From contig JBJMLO010000017.1 of the NCBI GenBank assembly GCA_045805265.1, positions 1 to 53,077 on the forward strand: DNA of 53,077 nucleotides, in the 5' to 3' direction. Position 1 is the first letter of the stretch. Each line of letters opens with the position of its first letter. Below are positions 14,250 to 23,327 of this stretch, piece by piece. Both the position numbers and the translations under genes were made by a program. The DNA comes from JBJMLO01 sp045805265. Its GTDB lineage: Bacteria > Actinomycetota > UBA4738 > JACQTL01. The notes beneath the pieces were generated by a model. That model did not search any database, was not told the DNA's origin, and was given only the letters and a program-made list of their open reading frames with translations.

Positions 14250-15761
14250 ATGGCCGGCCCGCCGGAGATCGAGCCCGGCGTCGAGGAGCGACCGACGGGA
14301 GTCAGGGAGCCGCACCGGGTGCCAGGGGTGCCGAGTTCCGACGAGCAGTTCGACGTTCTGGTCGTGGGCGGCGGCCCCGGCGGCAGCGCCGCCGCCTACC
14401 ACCTGGCCCGGCACGGGGTCCACGTGGCGCTGGTCGAGAAGTCGTCCTACCCCCGCGAGAAGGTCTGCGGCGACGGCCTGACCCCGCGCGCCGTCAAGGC
14501 CCTCCTCGAGATGGGCGTCGACACCGAGGCCCCCGGTTTCGTCCGCGTCGAAGGCCTCCGCACCTACGGCCCCCGCGGCGTCCTCGACCTCCCCTGGCCG
14601 GCCTTGAACGACTGGCCCGCCTACGGCCTCGTAAGAACCCGCCTCGACTTCGACGAACTGCTCGCCCACCGCGCGAAAGAAGCCGGGGCAACCCTGTACG
14701 AGAACACGGAGGCAACCACGCCCATCATCGACCGCGGCTGGGTGGTCGGGTCGAATGTCCGCGAACTGCTGGTTGCAGACGGCAACGGAGCGCGCGTCGG
14801 GGCCGGTGCGGCAGCCGGGGCTCTGAGCCGGAGCCGGAGCGGCGCGGAGCGACGCGCAGGCGGAGGCGATGGAGCGAAGCGCCCCCGGCAGAGCACCGGC
14901 CCCGAGGTAGCGCGCGACACCACCACCGCAACAATCGAGCGCCGACCACCGAAACCCGGCATCGGGCCCACGCGGGCGATCCGCGCGAAGTTCGTCCTGG
15001 CCGCGGACGGCGCGTCATCGAGGTTCGCCGGCCAGGCGGGCGTGAAGCGCGACCTCACCAGGCCGCTCGGCATCGCCGCCCGCCGCTACTACCGCTGGGA
15101 CCGGGCGCAGGTTCCCTGGCTGGAGGCCTGGCTCGACCTGTGGGAGGGCGAGAAGCTCCTGCCCGGCTACGGCTGGATCTTTCCGATCGACGACGAGGTG
15201 GTGAACGTCGGCGCCGGCCTGCTGAACACGTTCCACGGCTTCAAGGACCTGTCGGCCCAGCGGGTGTTCGACGTGTTCATCAGGATGCTGCCGCCGGAGT
15301 GGGGCCTGAACGAGGACACGGCGATCGGGCCGGTCCGTTCGGGGCCGCTACCCATGGGGTTCAACCGGCGGCCGCTGGCCCAGCCGGGCGTGCTGCTCAT
15401 CGGCGACGCCGGCGGGCTGGTGAACCCGTTCAACGGCGAAGGCATCTCCTACGCGATGGAGACCGGGCAGGCCGCCGCGGAGCTGGTGTACGAGGCCCTG
15501 GCGAAGGGGAAGCCCGGGTTGGCGCAGGCGTATCCGACGCTGCTCCGCCAGCGGTACGGGAAGTACTTCGCGATGGGGAACGTGTTCGTGAAGGCCATCG
15601 GGAACCCCAGGATCATGTCGTTCGCGACCCGCCACGGGCTCCACCGCGAGTGGCTCATGCAGTTCGCGCTGCGGATGATGGCGAACCTCACCGACGGCTT
15701 CAAGGGCGACGTGCACGACCGCATCCTGGCCGCCCTGGAGGCGGTCTCGCCGACGGCATGA
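14250..15761 (+). CDS. Geranylgeranyl reductase-family flavoprotein, probably menaquinone reductase (MenJ-like)
   Basis: Encodes 503 residues from ATG 14250, first gene of the first complex I operon. An N-terminal FAD-binding Rossmann motif (VVGGGPGGSAAAYHLA, about residues 38-55) is followed by the family segment YPREKVCGDGLTPRAV. A second FAD motif is LLIGDAGGLVNPFNGEGI. The family saturates isoprenoid double bonds, and MenJ of mycobacteria acts on menaquinone. Residues about 182-221 are an Ala/Gly/Arg-rich insertion not expected in the family, encoded by a 118-bp hairpin repeat (14794-14911). It falls in the loop just before the KFVLAADG strand, so the fold may tolerate it. Co-transcription with nuo and the nearby prenyl synthase supports quinone metabolism. 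Confidence 0.85.
   Translation: MAGPPEIEPGVEERPTGVREPHRVPGVPSSDEQFDVLVVGGGPGGSAAAYHLARHGVHVALVEKSSYPREKVCGDGLTPRAVKALLEMGVDTEAPGFVRVEGLRTYGPRGVLDLPWPALNDWPAYGLVRTRLDFDELLAHRAKEAGATLYENTEATTPIIDRGWVVGSNVRELLVADGNGARVGAGAAAGALSRSRSGAERRAGGGDGAKRPRQSTGPEVARDTTTATIERRPPKPGIGPTRAIRAKFVLAADGASSRFAGQAGVKRDLTRPLGIAARRYYRWDRAQVPWLEAWLDLWEGEKLLPGYGWIFPIDDEVVNVGAGLLNTFHGFKDLSAQRVFDVFIRMLPPEWGLNEDTAIGPVRSGPLPMGFNRRPLAQPGVLLIGDAGGLVNPFNGEGISYAMETGQAAAELVYEALAKGKPGLAQAYPTLLRQRYGKYFAMGNVFVKAIGNPRIMSFATRHGLHREWLMQFALRMMANLTDGFKGDVHDRILAALEAVSPTA
14794..14911. repeat. 118-bp hairpin repeat inserted in frame (copy A, in menJ-like gene)
   Basis: The 118 bp at 14794-14911 recur at 19199-19316 inside nuoE1, with the same length and reading frame. 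The outer arms (14797-14809 and 14893-14905) are perfect 13-bp inverted repeats. An inner stem (about 14813-14822 with 14881-14889) extends the hairpin. Between the two copies, at least two stem positions change on both strands together, so pairing is kept. Both copies encode a peptide beginning VGxGAAAGALSRSRS and ending QSTGPEVA. The element behaves like a palindromic protein-inserted repeat, and its mobility is inferred. Confidence 0.85.
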
Positions 15762-15801
15762 TGCCGACGAGGAGGGATTCACGGACGGAACGGGACACGC
15801 G

Positions 15802-16278
15802 ATGACCGCGATCGTCGCCGACCTCGCCTCCTACCTGCCCGTGTTGCTGCTGTTCGGCGTGGTCGCGGCGTTCGCCACGCTGTCGCTGATGGCGTCGGCG
15901 TTCCTCCGGCCCTCCCGTCCGACCCGCCCCAAGGCCGAGCCGTACGAGAGCGGGATCGAGGTCGACCCGGTCTCCCGCACCCAGCGGTTCCCGGTGAAGT
16001 TCTACCTGGTGGCGATGCTGTTCATCGTGTTCGACATCGAGACGATCTTCCTGTTCCCGTGGGCGGTGTCCTTCCGCAAGCTGGGGTTGTTCGGGCTGCT
16101 CGAGATGACCGTGTTCATCGCGCTGGTGTTCGTGGCCTACGTGTACGTGTGGAAGAAGGGCGGGCTCGACTGGTCCGAGAGCGAGCGCCGCCGGTCGATC
16201 CGGCTGGCCGGCGAGGAGCGGGCGCTCGCGGCGACCGCGCCGTCCGACGGCGACGGGGGACCCGCCGGTGCCCGTTGA
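15802..16278 (+). CDS. nuoA: Complex I subunit A (operon 1)
   Basis: Encodes 158 residues from ATG 15802. Three helices are present with the NuoA pattern: an N-terminal helix, then EPYESGIEVDP, then a central helix (AMLFIVFDIETIFLFPWAV) with the conserved acidic DIE pair, then a third helix. The C-terminal about 30 residues are a charged tail (SESERRRS) longer than usual. NuoA packs against NuoH and NuoJ near the quinone site. It follows the MenJ-like gene by 40 bases and overlaps nuoB1 by 11 bases. Confidence 0.96.
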   Translation: MTAIVADLASYLPVLLLFGVVAAFATLSLMASAFLRPSRPTRPKAEPYESGIEVDPVSRTQRFPVKFYLVAMLFIVFDIETIFLFPWAVSFRKLGLFGLLEMTVFIALVFVAYVYVWKKGGLDWSESERRRSIRLAGEERALAATAPSDGDGGPAGAR

Positions 16279-16798
16279 GCGCATCCCGGGCGACGTGACC
16301 CGGCGGAGCGTCCTGGCCGACGACTCCGCCGCCGAGGAGGAGGTCAAGCGGGGGATCCTGACCACCACCCTGGAACGCGCCGTGAACTGGTCCCGGAAGC
16401 AGTCCACGTGGGGCGTCACGTTCGGCCTGGCGTGCTGCGCGATCGAGATGATGGCGGCGGGCACCGCCAACTACGACCTGGCCAGGTGGGGGATGGAGAT
16501 CTTCCGGGCCTCGCCGCGCCAGGCCGACCTGATGATCGTGGCCGGGCGGGTCTCCACCAAGATGGCGCCGGTCCTCCGCCACGTGTACGACCAGATGGCC
16601 GAGCCCAAGTGGGTCATCTCGATGGGCGTGTGCGCGTCGGCCGGCGGCATGTTCACCAACTACGCGCTGGTGCAGGGCGTCGACACGATCGTGCCGGTCG
16701 ACATCTACGTGCCCGGCTGCCCGCCCCGGCCGGAGATGCTGATGTACGGCATCCTCCGGCTCCACGAGAAGATTCGGACCAAGGGCCGGCTGAAGTGA
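16268..16798 (+). CDS. nuoB: Complex I subunit B (operon 1), N2 cluster carrier
   Basis: Encodes 176 residues from GTG 16268, overlapping the end of nuoA1. All ligands of the terminal [4Fe-4S] cluster N2 are present: the adjacent Cys56-Cys57 in GLACCAIEMM, Cys122 in SMGVCASAGG and Cys151 in PGCPPRPE. NuoB delivers electrons to the quinone at the junction of peripheral and membrane arms. The N terminus has about 25 extra residues before the conserved part. Its stop shares a base with the nuoC1 start (TGATG). Confidence 0.97.
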   Translation: MPVERIPGDVTRRSVLADDSAAEEEVKRGILTTTLERAVNWSRKQSTWGVTFGLACCAIEMMAAGTANYDLARWGMEIFRASPRQADLMIVAGRVSTKMAPVLRHVYDQMAEPKWVISMGVCASAGGMFTNYALVQGVDTIVPVDIYVPGCPPRPEMLMYGILRLHEKIRTKGRLK

Positions 16799-17295
16799 TG
16801 GACGCCCAGGCCCTCGCCGACCGGCTCCGCGACCGGTTCCCCGACCTCCAGGTGGCCCGCGGCGAGGTCACGGTCATCGTCGACCCGGAGGAAGTCGTCG
16901 CGGCGCTCACGTGGCTCCGCGACGAGCCCGGCCTGGAGCTCGGATGGCTGGCCGACCTGTCGGCCACCGACTGGCCCGAGTACGAGCCGCGGTTCTGGAT
17001 CGCGTACCACCTGTTCTCGATGGCGCGCGGTCATCGCGTCCGGGTGAAGGCCGGCCTGGGGCCCGTGGAACCGCGCATCGCCACCGTGTCCGGCGAGTTC
17101 CCCACCGCCAACTGGCTGGAACGCGAGGTGTACGACATGTACGGCGTCGTGTTCGACGGCCACCCGGACCTCCGGCGGATCCTCATGCCCGACGACTGGG
17201 ACGGCCACCCGCTGCGCAAGGACTACGCCCTGGGCGGGGTCGGAACCCAGTACAAGGGCGCGTTCATCCCGCCGGTGGACGAGCGGTCGGTGTAG
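16798..17295 (+). CDS. nuoC: Complex I subunit C (operon 1)
   Basis: Encodes 165 residues from ATG 16798 (TGATG coupling with nuoB1). The 30-kDa subunit signature is visible: WLEREVYDMYGVVFDGHPDLRRIL, followed by GHPLRKDYAL. It is a separate gene, not fused to nuoD. NuoC is a peripheral arm subunit that contacts NuoD and NuoB. The stop overlaps the nuoD1 GTG (TAGTG). Confidence 0.96.
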   Translation: MDAQALADRLRDRFPDLQVARGEVTVIVDPEEVVAALTWLRDEPGLELGWLADLSATDWPEYEPRFWIAYHLFSMARGHRVRVKAGLGPVEPRIATVSGEFPTANWLEREVYDMYGVVFDGHPDLRRILMPDDWDGHPLRKDYALGGVGTQYKGAFIPPVDERSV

Positions 17296-18590
17296 TGGCC
17301 ACCCCGATGGAATCGCGCGCTCCGGTCCCCGCCTCCGTGGCAGAGGGCGCTCCCGGTGACACCTACGAGGGCATCCGCGAGGAGACCATGCTCATCAACA
17401 TGGGGCCCCAGCACCCCTCGACCCACGGGGTGCTGCGGATGGTCCTCGAGCTCGACGGCGAGAACGTCGTGTCGGTCCGCCCCGTCGTCGGCTACCTCCA
17501 CACCGGCATCGAGAAGAACACCGAATGGCGGACGTGGCAGCAGGGCGTCGCGTTCGTCACCCGCGCGGACTACCTTTCGCCGTTCCACAACGAGATGGCC
17601 TACTGCCTCTCGGTCGAGCGCCTGCTGGGGATCGAGGTCCCGCCACGGGCCCGGGTGCTCCGGGTGATGCTGTGCGAGCTGAACCGCGTCGCCTCGCACC
17701 TGGTGGCGCTGGGGACGCTGGCGCTCGAGATCGGCGCGATCTCGATGATGCTGTACGGCTTCCGCGAGCGCGAGGTGATCCTCGATATCTTCGAGATGGT
17801 CACCGGCCTGCGGATGAACCACGCCTACATGCGGATCGGCGGGCTGGCCATGGACCTTCCCGACGGCGCGGTCGAGCGCGTCCGCGACTTTCTGAAGATC
17901 ATGCCCGGGCGCATCCACGAGTACGAGAACCTGCTGTCGGACAACCCGATCTGGCTCGAGCGGAACCGCGGCGTCGGCGTGGTGCCGAAGGAGACGCTGT
18001 TGGCCCTCGGCGTGACCGGACCGGTGCTCCGGGCGGCCGGCGTGCCCTACGACGTGCGGACCGCCTCGCCGTACGGGGGCTACGAGGAGTTCGACTTCGA
18101 GGTCCCGGTCCGGCACGCGGGCGACTGCTACGCGCGGTTCGAGATCCGGGTGGAGGAGATGCGCCAGTCGCTGCGGATCGTCGAGCAGAGCCTCGACGCG
18201 CTGCCGGGCGGCTCGGTGAAGATCGACGACCCGAAGCTGCGGTTCCCCGGCCAGCTCTCGGTGGGGCCGGACGGGATCGGGAACGACCAGGCCTACCTCG
18301 ACCACATCATGGAGGAGTCGATGGAGGCCCTGATCAACCACTTCAAGCTGGTGACGCAGGGCATCCGGGTCCCGCCCGGCGAGGTGTACACGCCGGTGGA
18401 GTCGCCCCGCGGCGAGCTCGGCTACTACGTCGTCAGCGACGGCGGGAACCGGCCGTACCGCGTCCGCGTCCGCGACCCCTCCTTCGTGAACCTGCAGTCC
18501 CTCCCGGCCATGCTCGAGGGCGGCCTGGTCGCCGACGTCATCGCCTGCGTGGGCAGCCTCGACCCGGTGATGGGCGGGGTGGACCGGTGA
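17295..18590 (+). CDS. nuoD: Complex I subunit D (operon 1), quinone-site 49-kDa homologue
   Basis: Encodes 431 residues from GTG 17295, overlapping the nuoC1 stop; ATG 17307 is an alternative. Motifs are intact: INMGPQHPSTHGVLR (quinone-binding His), GYLHTGIEKNTEW, HNEMAYCLSVERLLG, and the C terminus PAMLEGGLVADVIACVGSLDPVMGGVDR, ending in the usual DR. NuoD forms the quinone cavity with NuoB and NuoH. It is the only nuoD in the window and may also have to serve the second operon. Confidence 0.97.
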   Translation: MATPMESRAPVPASVAEGAPGDTYEGIREETMLINMGPQHPSTHGVLRMVLELDGENVVSVRPVVGYLHTGIEKNTEWRTWQQGVAFVTRADYLSPFHNEMAYCLSVERLLGIEVPPRARVLRVMLCELNRVASHLVALGTLALEIGAISMMLYGFREREVILDIFEMVTGLRMNHAYMRIGGLAMDLPDGAVERVRDFLKIMPGRIHEYENLLSDNPIWLERNRGVGVVPKETLLALGVTGPVLRAAGVPYDVRTASPYGGYEEFDFEVPVRHAGDCYARFEIRVEEMRQSLRIVEQSLDALPGGSVKIDDPKLRFPGQLSVGPDGIGNDQAYLDHIMEESMEALINHFKLVTQGIRVPPGEVYTPVESPRGELGYYVVSDGGNRPYRVRVRDPSFVNLQSLPAMLEGGLVADVIACVGSLDPVMGGVDR

Positions 18591-18606
18591 CCGGGACGGC
18601 GGGCTG

Positions 18607-19473
18607 ATGCCGGTGCTCACCGACGAGGAGCGCCGCGAGGCGCAGGACATCAAGGCGCGCTATCCGGAGCCTCGCTCCGCGATGCTGCCGCTCCTGTACC
18701 TCGTCCAGTCCTCGGAGGGCCACCTGACCCGCGAGGGACTGGCCGAGGTCGGCGAGCTCCTCGGCCTCCAGACCGCCGAGGTCGAGGCGGTTGCGACCTT
18801 CTACTCGATGTTCCGCATGCGCCCCACCGGCCGCTACGTCGTCGCCGTCTGCACCAACGTCTCCTGCGCCCTCCTCGGCGCCAAGCGCCTCTACGAGCGC
18901 GCCCACGCCGTCCTCGGCCCCGACGCCGAATCCGTCACCTCCGACGGCGCCATCACCCTCCACGAAGAGGAATGCCTCGGCGCCTGCGAACAGGCCCCCC
19001 TCATCCAGGTCAACTGGCTCAACTACGCCCGAATGACCGAGGAGAGCCTCGTCGATCTCCTCGACCAACTCCGCGCCGGCACGCCGCCGCCGAGCACCCA
19101 GGGCCCTGTCCCGCAAGACCTGAAGACGACATGCCGCATCCTGGCCGGCCTCGGCGAGCCCACCGGCTGGCTGAGATCGACAAACGGCGACGGGTCCGGC
19201 GTCGGGCCCGGTGCGGCAGCGGGGGCTCTGAGCCGTAGTCGAAGCGACGCGTCAGCGGCGCGTAGCGAAGGCGAAGGAGCGGAGCGCCCCCCGCAGAGCA
19301 CCGGGCCCGAGGTAGCCGGGCCCACCGAGAGCGAACCTGGCCAACGCACAGAGCCCGACGAGGAACAGACGGAGCAGCCTGACACTCTCGAGGGCCAGCG
19401 CGAAGAGCACCCCGAGCCCAGCGGCCGGCCGGCCGGGGAGGACACGACCCAGGAGGACAACGGTGGCTCCTGA
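18607..19473 (+). CDS. nuoE: Complex I subunit E (operon 1) with a repeat-bearing C-terminal extension
   Basis: Encodes 288 residues from ATG 18607. The thioredoxin-like [2Fe-2S] domain occupies about residues 1-165 with ligands Cys82, Cys87, Cys123 and Cys127 (CTNVSC and CLGAC). NuoE proteins are usually 160-240 residues. The rest is a hydrophilic, Glu/Pro-rich tail, and residues about 198-237 are encoded by the second copy of the 118-bp hairpin repeat. The tail looks disordered and should not affect cluster N1a. The end overlaps the nuoF1 start by 11 bases. Confidence 0.94.
   Translation: MPVLTDEERREAQDIKARYPEPRSAMLPLLYLVQSSEGHLTREGLAEVGELLGLQTAEVEAVATFYSMFRMRPTGRYVVAVCTNVSCALLGAKRLYERAHAVLGPDAESVTSDGAITLHEEECLGACEQAPLIQVNWLNYARMTEESLVDLLDQLRAGTPPPSTQGPVPQDLKTTCRILAGLGEPTGWLRSTNGDGSGVGPGAAAGALSRSRSDASAARSEGEGAERPPQSTGPEVAGPTESEPGQRTEPDEEQTEQPDTLEGQREEHPEPSGRPAGEDTTQEDNGGS
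19199..19316. repeat. 118-bp hairpin repeat inserted in frame (copy B, in nuoE1)
   Basis: Second copy of the element at 14794-14911. Perfect 13-bp outer arms lie at 19202-19214 and 19298-19310, with an inner stem formed by the GCGGGGGC region and its complement near 19286-19294. The arm differences from copy A are compensatory, including a G-C to C-G switch in the outer stem and a C-G to G-C switch in the inner stem. The central about 45 bases diverge more, but both are rich in AGCG/GGAGCG units. It is translated within the NuoE C-terminal tail. Confidence 0.85.
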
Positions 19474-20908
19474 GTTCGAGCCTGTCCTCACGGCCCGGTG
19501 GGGCGACGACGAGGCCCGGACCATCGATGGCTACCTGAAGACCGGCGGCTACCGGGCGCTCCGCAAGGCCATGGGCATGTCGCCGGGCGACGTCGTCGAG
19601 GAGGTCAAGGCCAGCGGCCTCCGCGGCCGCGGCGGCGCGGGCTTCCCGACCGGCCAGAAGTGGGCGTTCGTCCCCCAGGACACGGGCAAGCCCACCTACA
19701 TGGTCGCGAACTTCGACGAGAGCGAACCCGGGACCTTCAACAACCGGGAGCTCGTCGAGCGCGACCCCCACCAGTTCCTGGAGGGCGCGATCATCGGCTC
19801 CTTCGCCATCCAGTCGCACACGATCCTCGTCTACACGCGGGGCGAGTTCCTGTACCCGGGGGTCGTGCTCGAGCGGGCGGTCCACGAGGCCTATGAGAAG
19901 GGCTTCCTGGGCAAGGACGTGGCCGGCAGCGGGTATCCGATCGACGCGATCGTCCACCGCGGCGCGGGCGCGTACATCTGCGGGGAGGAGACGGCCCTCC
20001 TGGAGTCGCTCGAGGGCCGACGCGGCCAGCCCCGGCTGCGGCCGCCGTTCCCCGTGGTGGCCGGCGTGTACCGCTCGCCCACCGCGATCAACAACGTCGA
20101 GACCCTGTCGAACGTGCCGCACATCATCGATCGCGGCTCGGACTGGTACGCCGGGATCGGCACGGAGAAGTCGACCGGCCCGAAGATGTACTCGTTGTCC
20201 GGGAAGGTGAACCGGCCCGGCAACTACGAGGCCCCGATGGGAACGCCGGCCCGCGAGTTGATCGAGGAGTACGCCCGCGGCGTGCCGGACGGGCGCAGCG
20301 TCAAGGCCTGGACGCCCGGTGGCTCGTCGACGCCGCTGCTGACCGGCGACCACCTCGACACGGGCATGGACTTCGAGTCGGTGCAGGCGGCGGGGTCGCT
20401 GCTGGGGACCGGCGCGATGATCGTCATGGACGACCGCGACTGCGTCGTCGACGCCACCCTGCGGATGCTTGAGTTCTACGCGCACGAGTCCTGCGGCAAG
20501 TGCACGCCGTGCCGCGAGGGCACCTGGTGGATGACCAAGGTCCTCCGGCGCATCGAGCACGGCTGGGGCCGCATGGACGACATGCCGCTCATGCAGAACG
20601 TCGGCGACAACATCCTGTTCAAGGCGTTCTGCGCGCTGGCCGACGGCGCGGTCTCGCCGATCCACTCCTCGCTGAAGTTCTTCATGGACGAGTACGAGGA
20701 ACACGTCCGGCTCGGTCGGTGCCCGTTCGAGGAACGGGAATCGGTCGCGGCCGCGCAGCACCGGGAGGCCGGCGCCCAGGTCGAGGCGCCGGGCACCGAG
20801 ACGCTGGCCGGCGAGCAGGCGCCGGTCGGAGCCGCCGCGGACGTGCTGCCCGATCTTCCGGAGGAGCGCGAGATCGTGGTTCCGCTGGCGGAGGTCCTGG
20901 GTGAGTAG
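19463..20908 (+). CDS. nuoF: Complex I subunit F (operon 1), NADH- and FMN-binding
   Basis: Encodes 481 residues from GTG 19463. The Gly-rich NADH/FMN segment SGLRGRGGAGFPTGQKW (about residues 52-68), GAGAYICGEETALLESLEG for FMN, and ligands for cluster N3 are present (Cys344, Cys347, Cys350 in SCGKCTPCREG, and Cys390 in KAFCALADG). NuoF oxidises NADH at the tip of the peripheral arm. The last about 50 residues form an acidic tail (DVLPDLPEEREIVVPLAEV) beyond the usual end. Together with nuoE and nuoG it makes this operon NADH-competent, unlike operon 2. Confidence 0.97.
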   Translation: MAPEFEPVLTARWGDDEARTIDGYLKTGGYRALRKAMGMSPGDVVEEVKASGLRGRGGAGFPTGQKWAFVPQDTGKPTYMVANFDESEPGTFNNRELVERDPHQFLEGAIIGSFAIQSHTILVYTRGEFLYPGVVLERAVHEAYEKGFLGKDVAGSGYPIDAIVHRGAGAYICGEETALLESLEGRRGQPRLRPPFPVVAGVYRSPTAINNVETLSNVPHIIDRGSDWYAGIGTEKSTGPKMYSLSGKVNRPGNYEAPMGTPARELIEEYARGVPDGRSVKAWTPGGSSTPLLTGDHLDTGMDFESVQAAGSLLGTGAMIVMDDRDCVVDATLRMLEFYAHESCGKCTPCREGTWWMTKVLRRIEHGWGRMDDMPLMQNVGDNILFKAFCALADGAVSPIHSSLKFFMDEYEEHVRLGRCPFEERESVAAAQHREAGAQVEAPGTETLAGEQAPVGAAADVLPDLPEEREIVVPLAEVLGE

Positions 20909-20920
20909 GGAGCCGCGCTC

Positions 20921-23326
20921 GTGACCGACGTCGCCACGCTGACGATCGACGGCAAGGAGATCTCGGTGCCGTCCGGGACGCTGATCATCCGCGCGGCCGA
21001 GCAGCTCGGGATCGAGATCCCCCGGTTTTGCGACCACCCCTACCTCGAGCCGGCCGGCTCGTGCCGCCAGTGCTACGTGGAGGTCGAGGGCCAGCGCAAG
21101 CTGATGACGTCGTGCACCACGCCGGTCACGCCGGGGATGGTCGTGCGGACGCAGAACACGTCGGACCAGGCCCATACGGCGCAGGTGGCGAACCTCGAGT
21201 TCCTGCTGCTGAACCACCCGCTCGACTGCCCGATCTGCGACCGGGGCGGCGAGTGCCCGCTGCAGGACCAGGCGCTGGCGTTCGGCCCCGGCGAGTCGCG
21301 GTACCGCGAGGCCAAGCGGGTCTACGAGAAGCCCCTGTACCTCTCGCCGCTGGTGGCGCTCGACCGCGAGCGGTGCGTGCTGTGCGCGCGGTGCACGCGG
21401 TTCTGCGGCGAGATCAGCGGCGACCGGTTCATCGAGCTGTTCGAGCGGGGCGCCGCGGAGCAGGTGGCCATCACGCCCGGCGAGGACTTCCGCTCGCCGT
21501 TCTCCGGGAACACGATCCAGATCTGCCCGGTGGGCGCGCTCACCAGCGTGCCCTACCGGTTCGTCGCGCGCCCCTTCGACCTGAAGTCGGCGGACAGCGT
21601 CTGCAACCACTGCTCGGCGGGGTGCAACATCCGGGTCGACCTCCGGCGGGGCCAGGTCGTCCGGCACCTGGCCCGGGACAACCCGGACGTGAACGACCTG
21701 TGGACCTGCGACAAGGGCCGGTTCGCGTTCCAGTTCCCCGACTCGATCGACCGGCTGACGACGCCGCTCCTCCGCGAGCCGGGGCTGACCCCCGTGTCGT
21801 TCGGCGAGGCGTTCCAGGCGATCGCCCGCGCGGCGAGGCCCGGTCGCGTGGCCTTCCTGGCCGGCGGGCGGCTGACCGACGAGGACGCCTACGCCCTGTC
21901 GAAGCTGGCCCGGGTGGCGTTCGGCACGAACGACCTCGACCACCGGCGCGGCCGGCCGGGCGACCTGCCGCTGGCCGTCGAGGCACACCAGGCGGCCGGG
22001 ATGCGCGTGACGAACGCCGACGTCGAGCACGCGAAGGTGATCGTCCTGGTGGGGCTCGACGCGGAGCAGGAGGTCCCTATCCTGCACCTGCGGATCCGGA
22101 AGGCCGCAACCCGGCACGGAGCGAAGGTGTTCGTGATCCACCCCCGGCGCACGCGGCTGTGGGACGTGGCCCAGCACCTGATCGTCCGGCCCGGGAACGA
22201 GGCGACTGAACTCGAATGGATCTACGGCGTCCAAGGTCCCCGAGCGGCAGCCCAGTACTACACGGACGACATCGCCGAGGCCCTCCGGGACGCGGAGGGA
22301 GAGGCCGTTGTGCTGGTCGGCGACCGCACCGCGGAAAGTCCGCTCACCGTTGCGCGGGCGGTCGCCGTGGCAACGAAGTACGGGGCGAAGCTCGGGTTCG
22401 TCGCTCGGCGGGCCGGGGACCGTGGCGCGTTGCGGGCCGGGGTCCATCCGGCGCTGCTGCCGGGCGGACGCCGGGTGGAGGACGAGGGCGAACTGGCCGA
22501 GGTGCAACGGGCCTGGGGCGTCTCGCTGCCGACGCAGCCCGGACGCGACACGCAGGGCATCCTGGAGGCCGCGGCGAAGCGCGAGATCGACGTCTTGTAC
22601 CTGGTCGGCGTGGACCTGCTGCGCGACTTCCCCGACGCGGCGCTGGCTCGCCGGGCACTGGAGAACGTCGAGACGAAGGTCGTCCAGGACGTCGTTGCCG
22701 GGCCGCTCGCGCCGTACGCCGACGTGGTGCTCCCGGCCGCGCCGTGGATCGAGCGCGACGGGGAGCACGTGTCGAACTGGGAGGGCCGGGCCCAGCGTCT
22801 CCACGCGGTCCGGGGGCCGGCGCCGCTGTCGCGCCCGGACTGGCAGATCTTCCAGGAGCTCTCGGAGGTCGTCGACCACGACCTGGGCTTCAGGACACTG
22901 GAGGATCTCCAGCGGGAGTCGGCGCCCCTGCTCGGGGAGCGCGAGGTCGACCTGGCCGGCGTCGGCAGCACCGCACCGGGCGCGGCCCTCGGGGAGGCCG
23001 GTGACGGATTGCTCCTGTTCACCTACCCGCTGCTCGTCGACGAGGGGACGCTGTCGCGGCAGGCGGTCGCGATGAAGGAGGCCCTCGGCGAGCCGGCCTT
23101 CGTGGAGGTCCACCCGGACGACGCCGAGCGAATCGGCCTGGCTGACGGCGGGACGGCGACCGTGACGACTCCCGCTGGCTCTTCGGCAGCCCTCCCCGTC
23201 CGCGTGACGCCGAACATCGCCCTGGGCACCGCGTTCGTCCCGTTCAACAACCCGGGGCTGCAGGCCAACACGCTGCTGTCGGGCCGGCTGACCACGACGG
23301 CGACGCTGTCGCCGGGGGCCGGCTGA
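20921..23326 (+). CDS. nuoG: Complex I subunit G (operon 1)
   Basis: Encodes 801 residues from GTG 20921. Cluster ligands in order: [2Fe-2S] N1b (Cys37, 48, 51, 65), the His99/Cys103/Cys106/Cys112 set of N5, the Cys152/155/158/202 set of N4, and a CxxCxxxC...C set (Cys228, 231, 235, 263) for the off-pathway N7 cluster found only in some bacteria. Residues about 270-700 have the molybdopterin oxidoreductase fold without catalytic function, and the C terminus has a dinucleotide-binding-like domain. It relays electrons from NuoE/F to NuoI. Confidence 0.96.
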   Translation: MTDVATLTIDGKEISVPSGTLIIRAAEQLGIEIPRFCDHPYLEPAGSCRQCYVEVEGQRKLMTSCTTPVTPGMVVRTQNTSDQAHTAQVANLEFLLLNHPLDCPICDRGGECPLQDQALAFGPGESRYREAKRVYEKPLYLSPLVALDRERCVLCARCTRFCGEISGDRFIELFERGAAEQVAITPGEDFRSPFSGNTIQICPVGALTSVPYRFVARPFDLKSADSVCNHCSAGCNIRVDLRRGQVVRHLARDNPDVNDLWTCDKGRFAFQFPDSIDRLTTPLLREPGLTPVSFGEAFQAIARAARPGRVAFLAGGRLTDEDAYALSKLARVAFGTNDLDHRRGRPGDLPLAVEAHQAAGMRVTNADVEHAKVIVLVGLDAEQEVPILHLRIRKAATRHGAKVFVIHPRRTRLWDVAQHLIVRPGNEATELEWIYGVQGPRAAAQYYTDDIAEALRDAEGEAVVLVGDRTAESPLTVARAVAVATKYGAKLGFVARRAGDRGALRAGVHPALLPGGRRVEDEGELAEVQRAWGVSLPTQPGRDTQGILEAAAKREIDVLYLVGVDLLRDFPDAALARRALENVETKVVQDVVAGPLAPYADVVLPAAPWIERDGEHVSNWEGRAQRLHAVRGPAPLSRPDWQIFQELSEVVDHDLGFRTLEDLQRESAPLLGEREVDLAGVGSTAPGAALGEAGDGLLLFTYPLLVDEGTLSRQAVAMKEALGEPAFVEVHPDDAERIGLADGGTATVTTPAGSSAALPVRVTPNIALGTAFVPFNNPGLQANTLLSGRLTTTATLSPGAG

Positions 23327-23327
23327 C

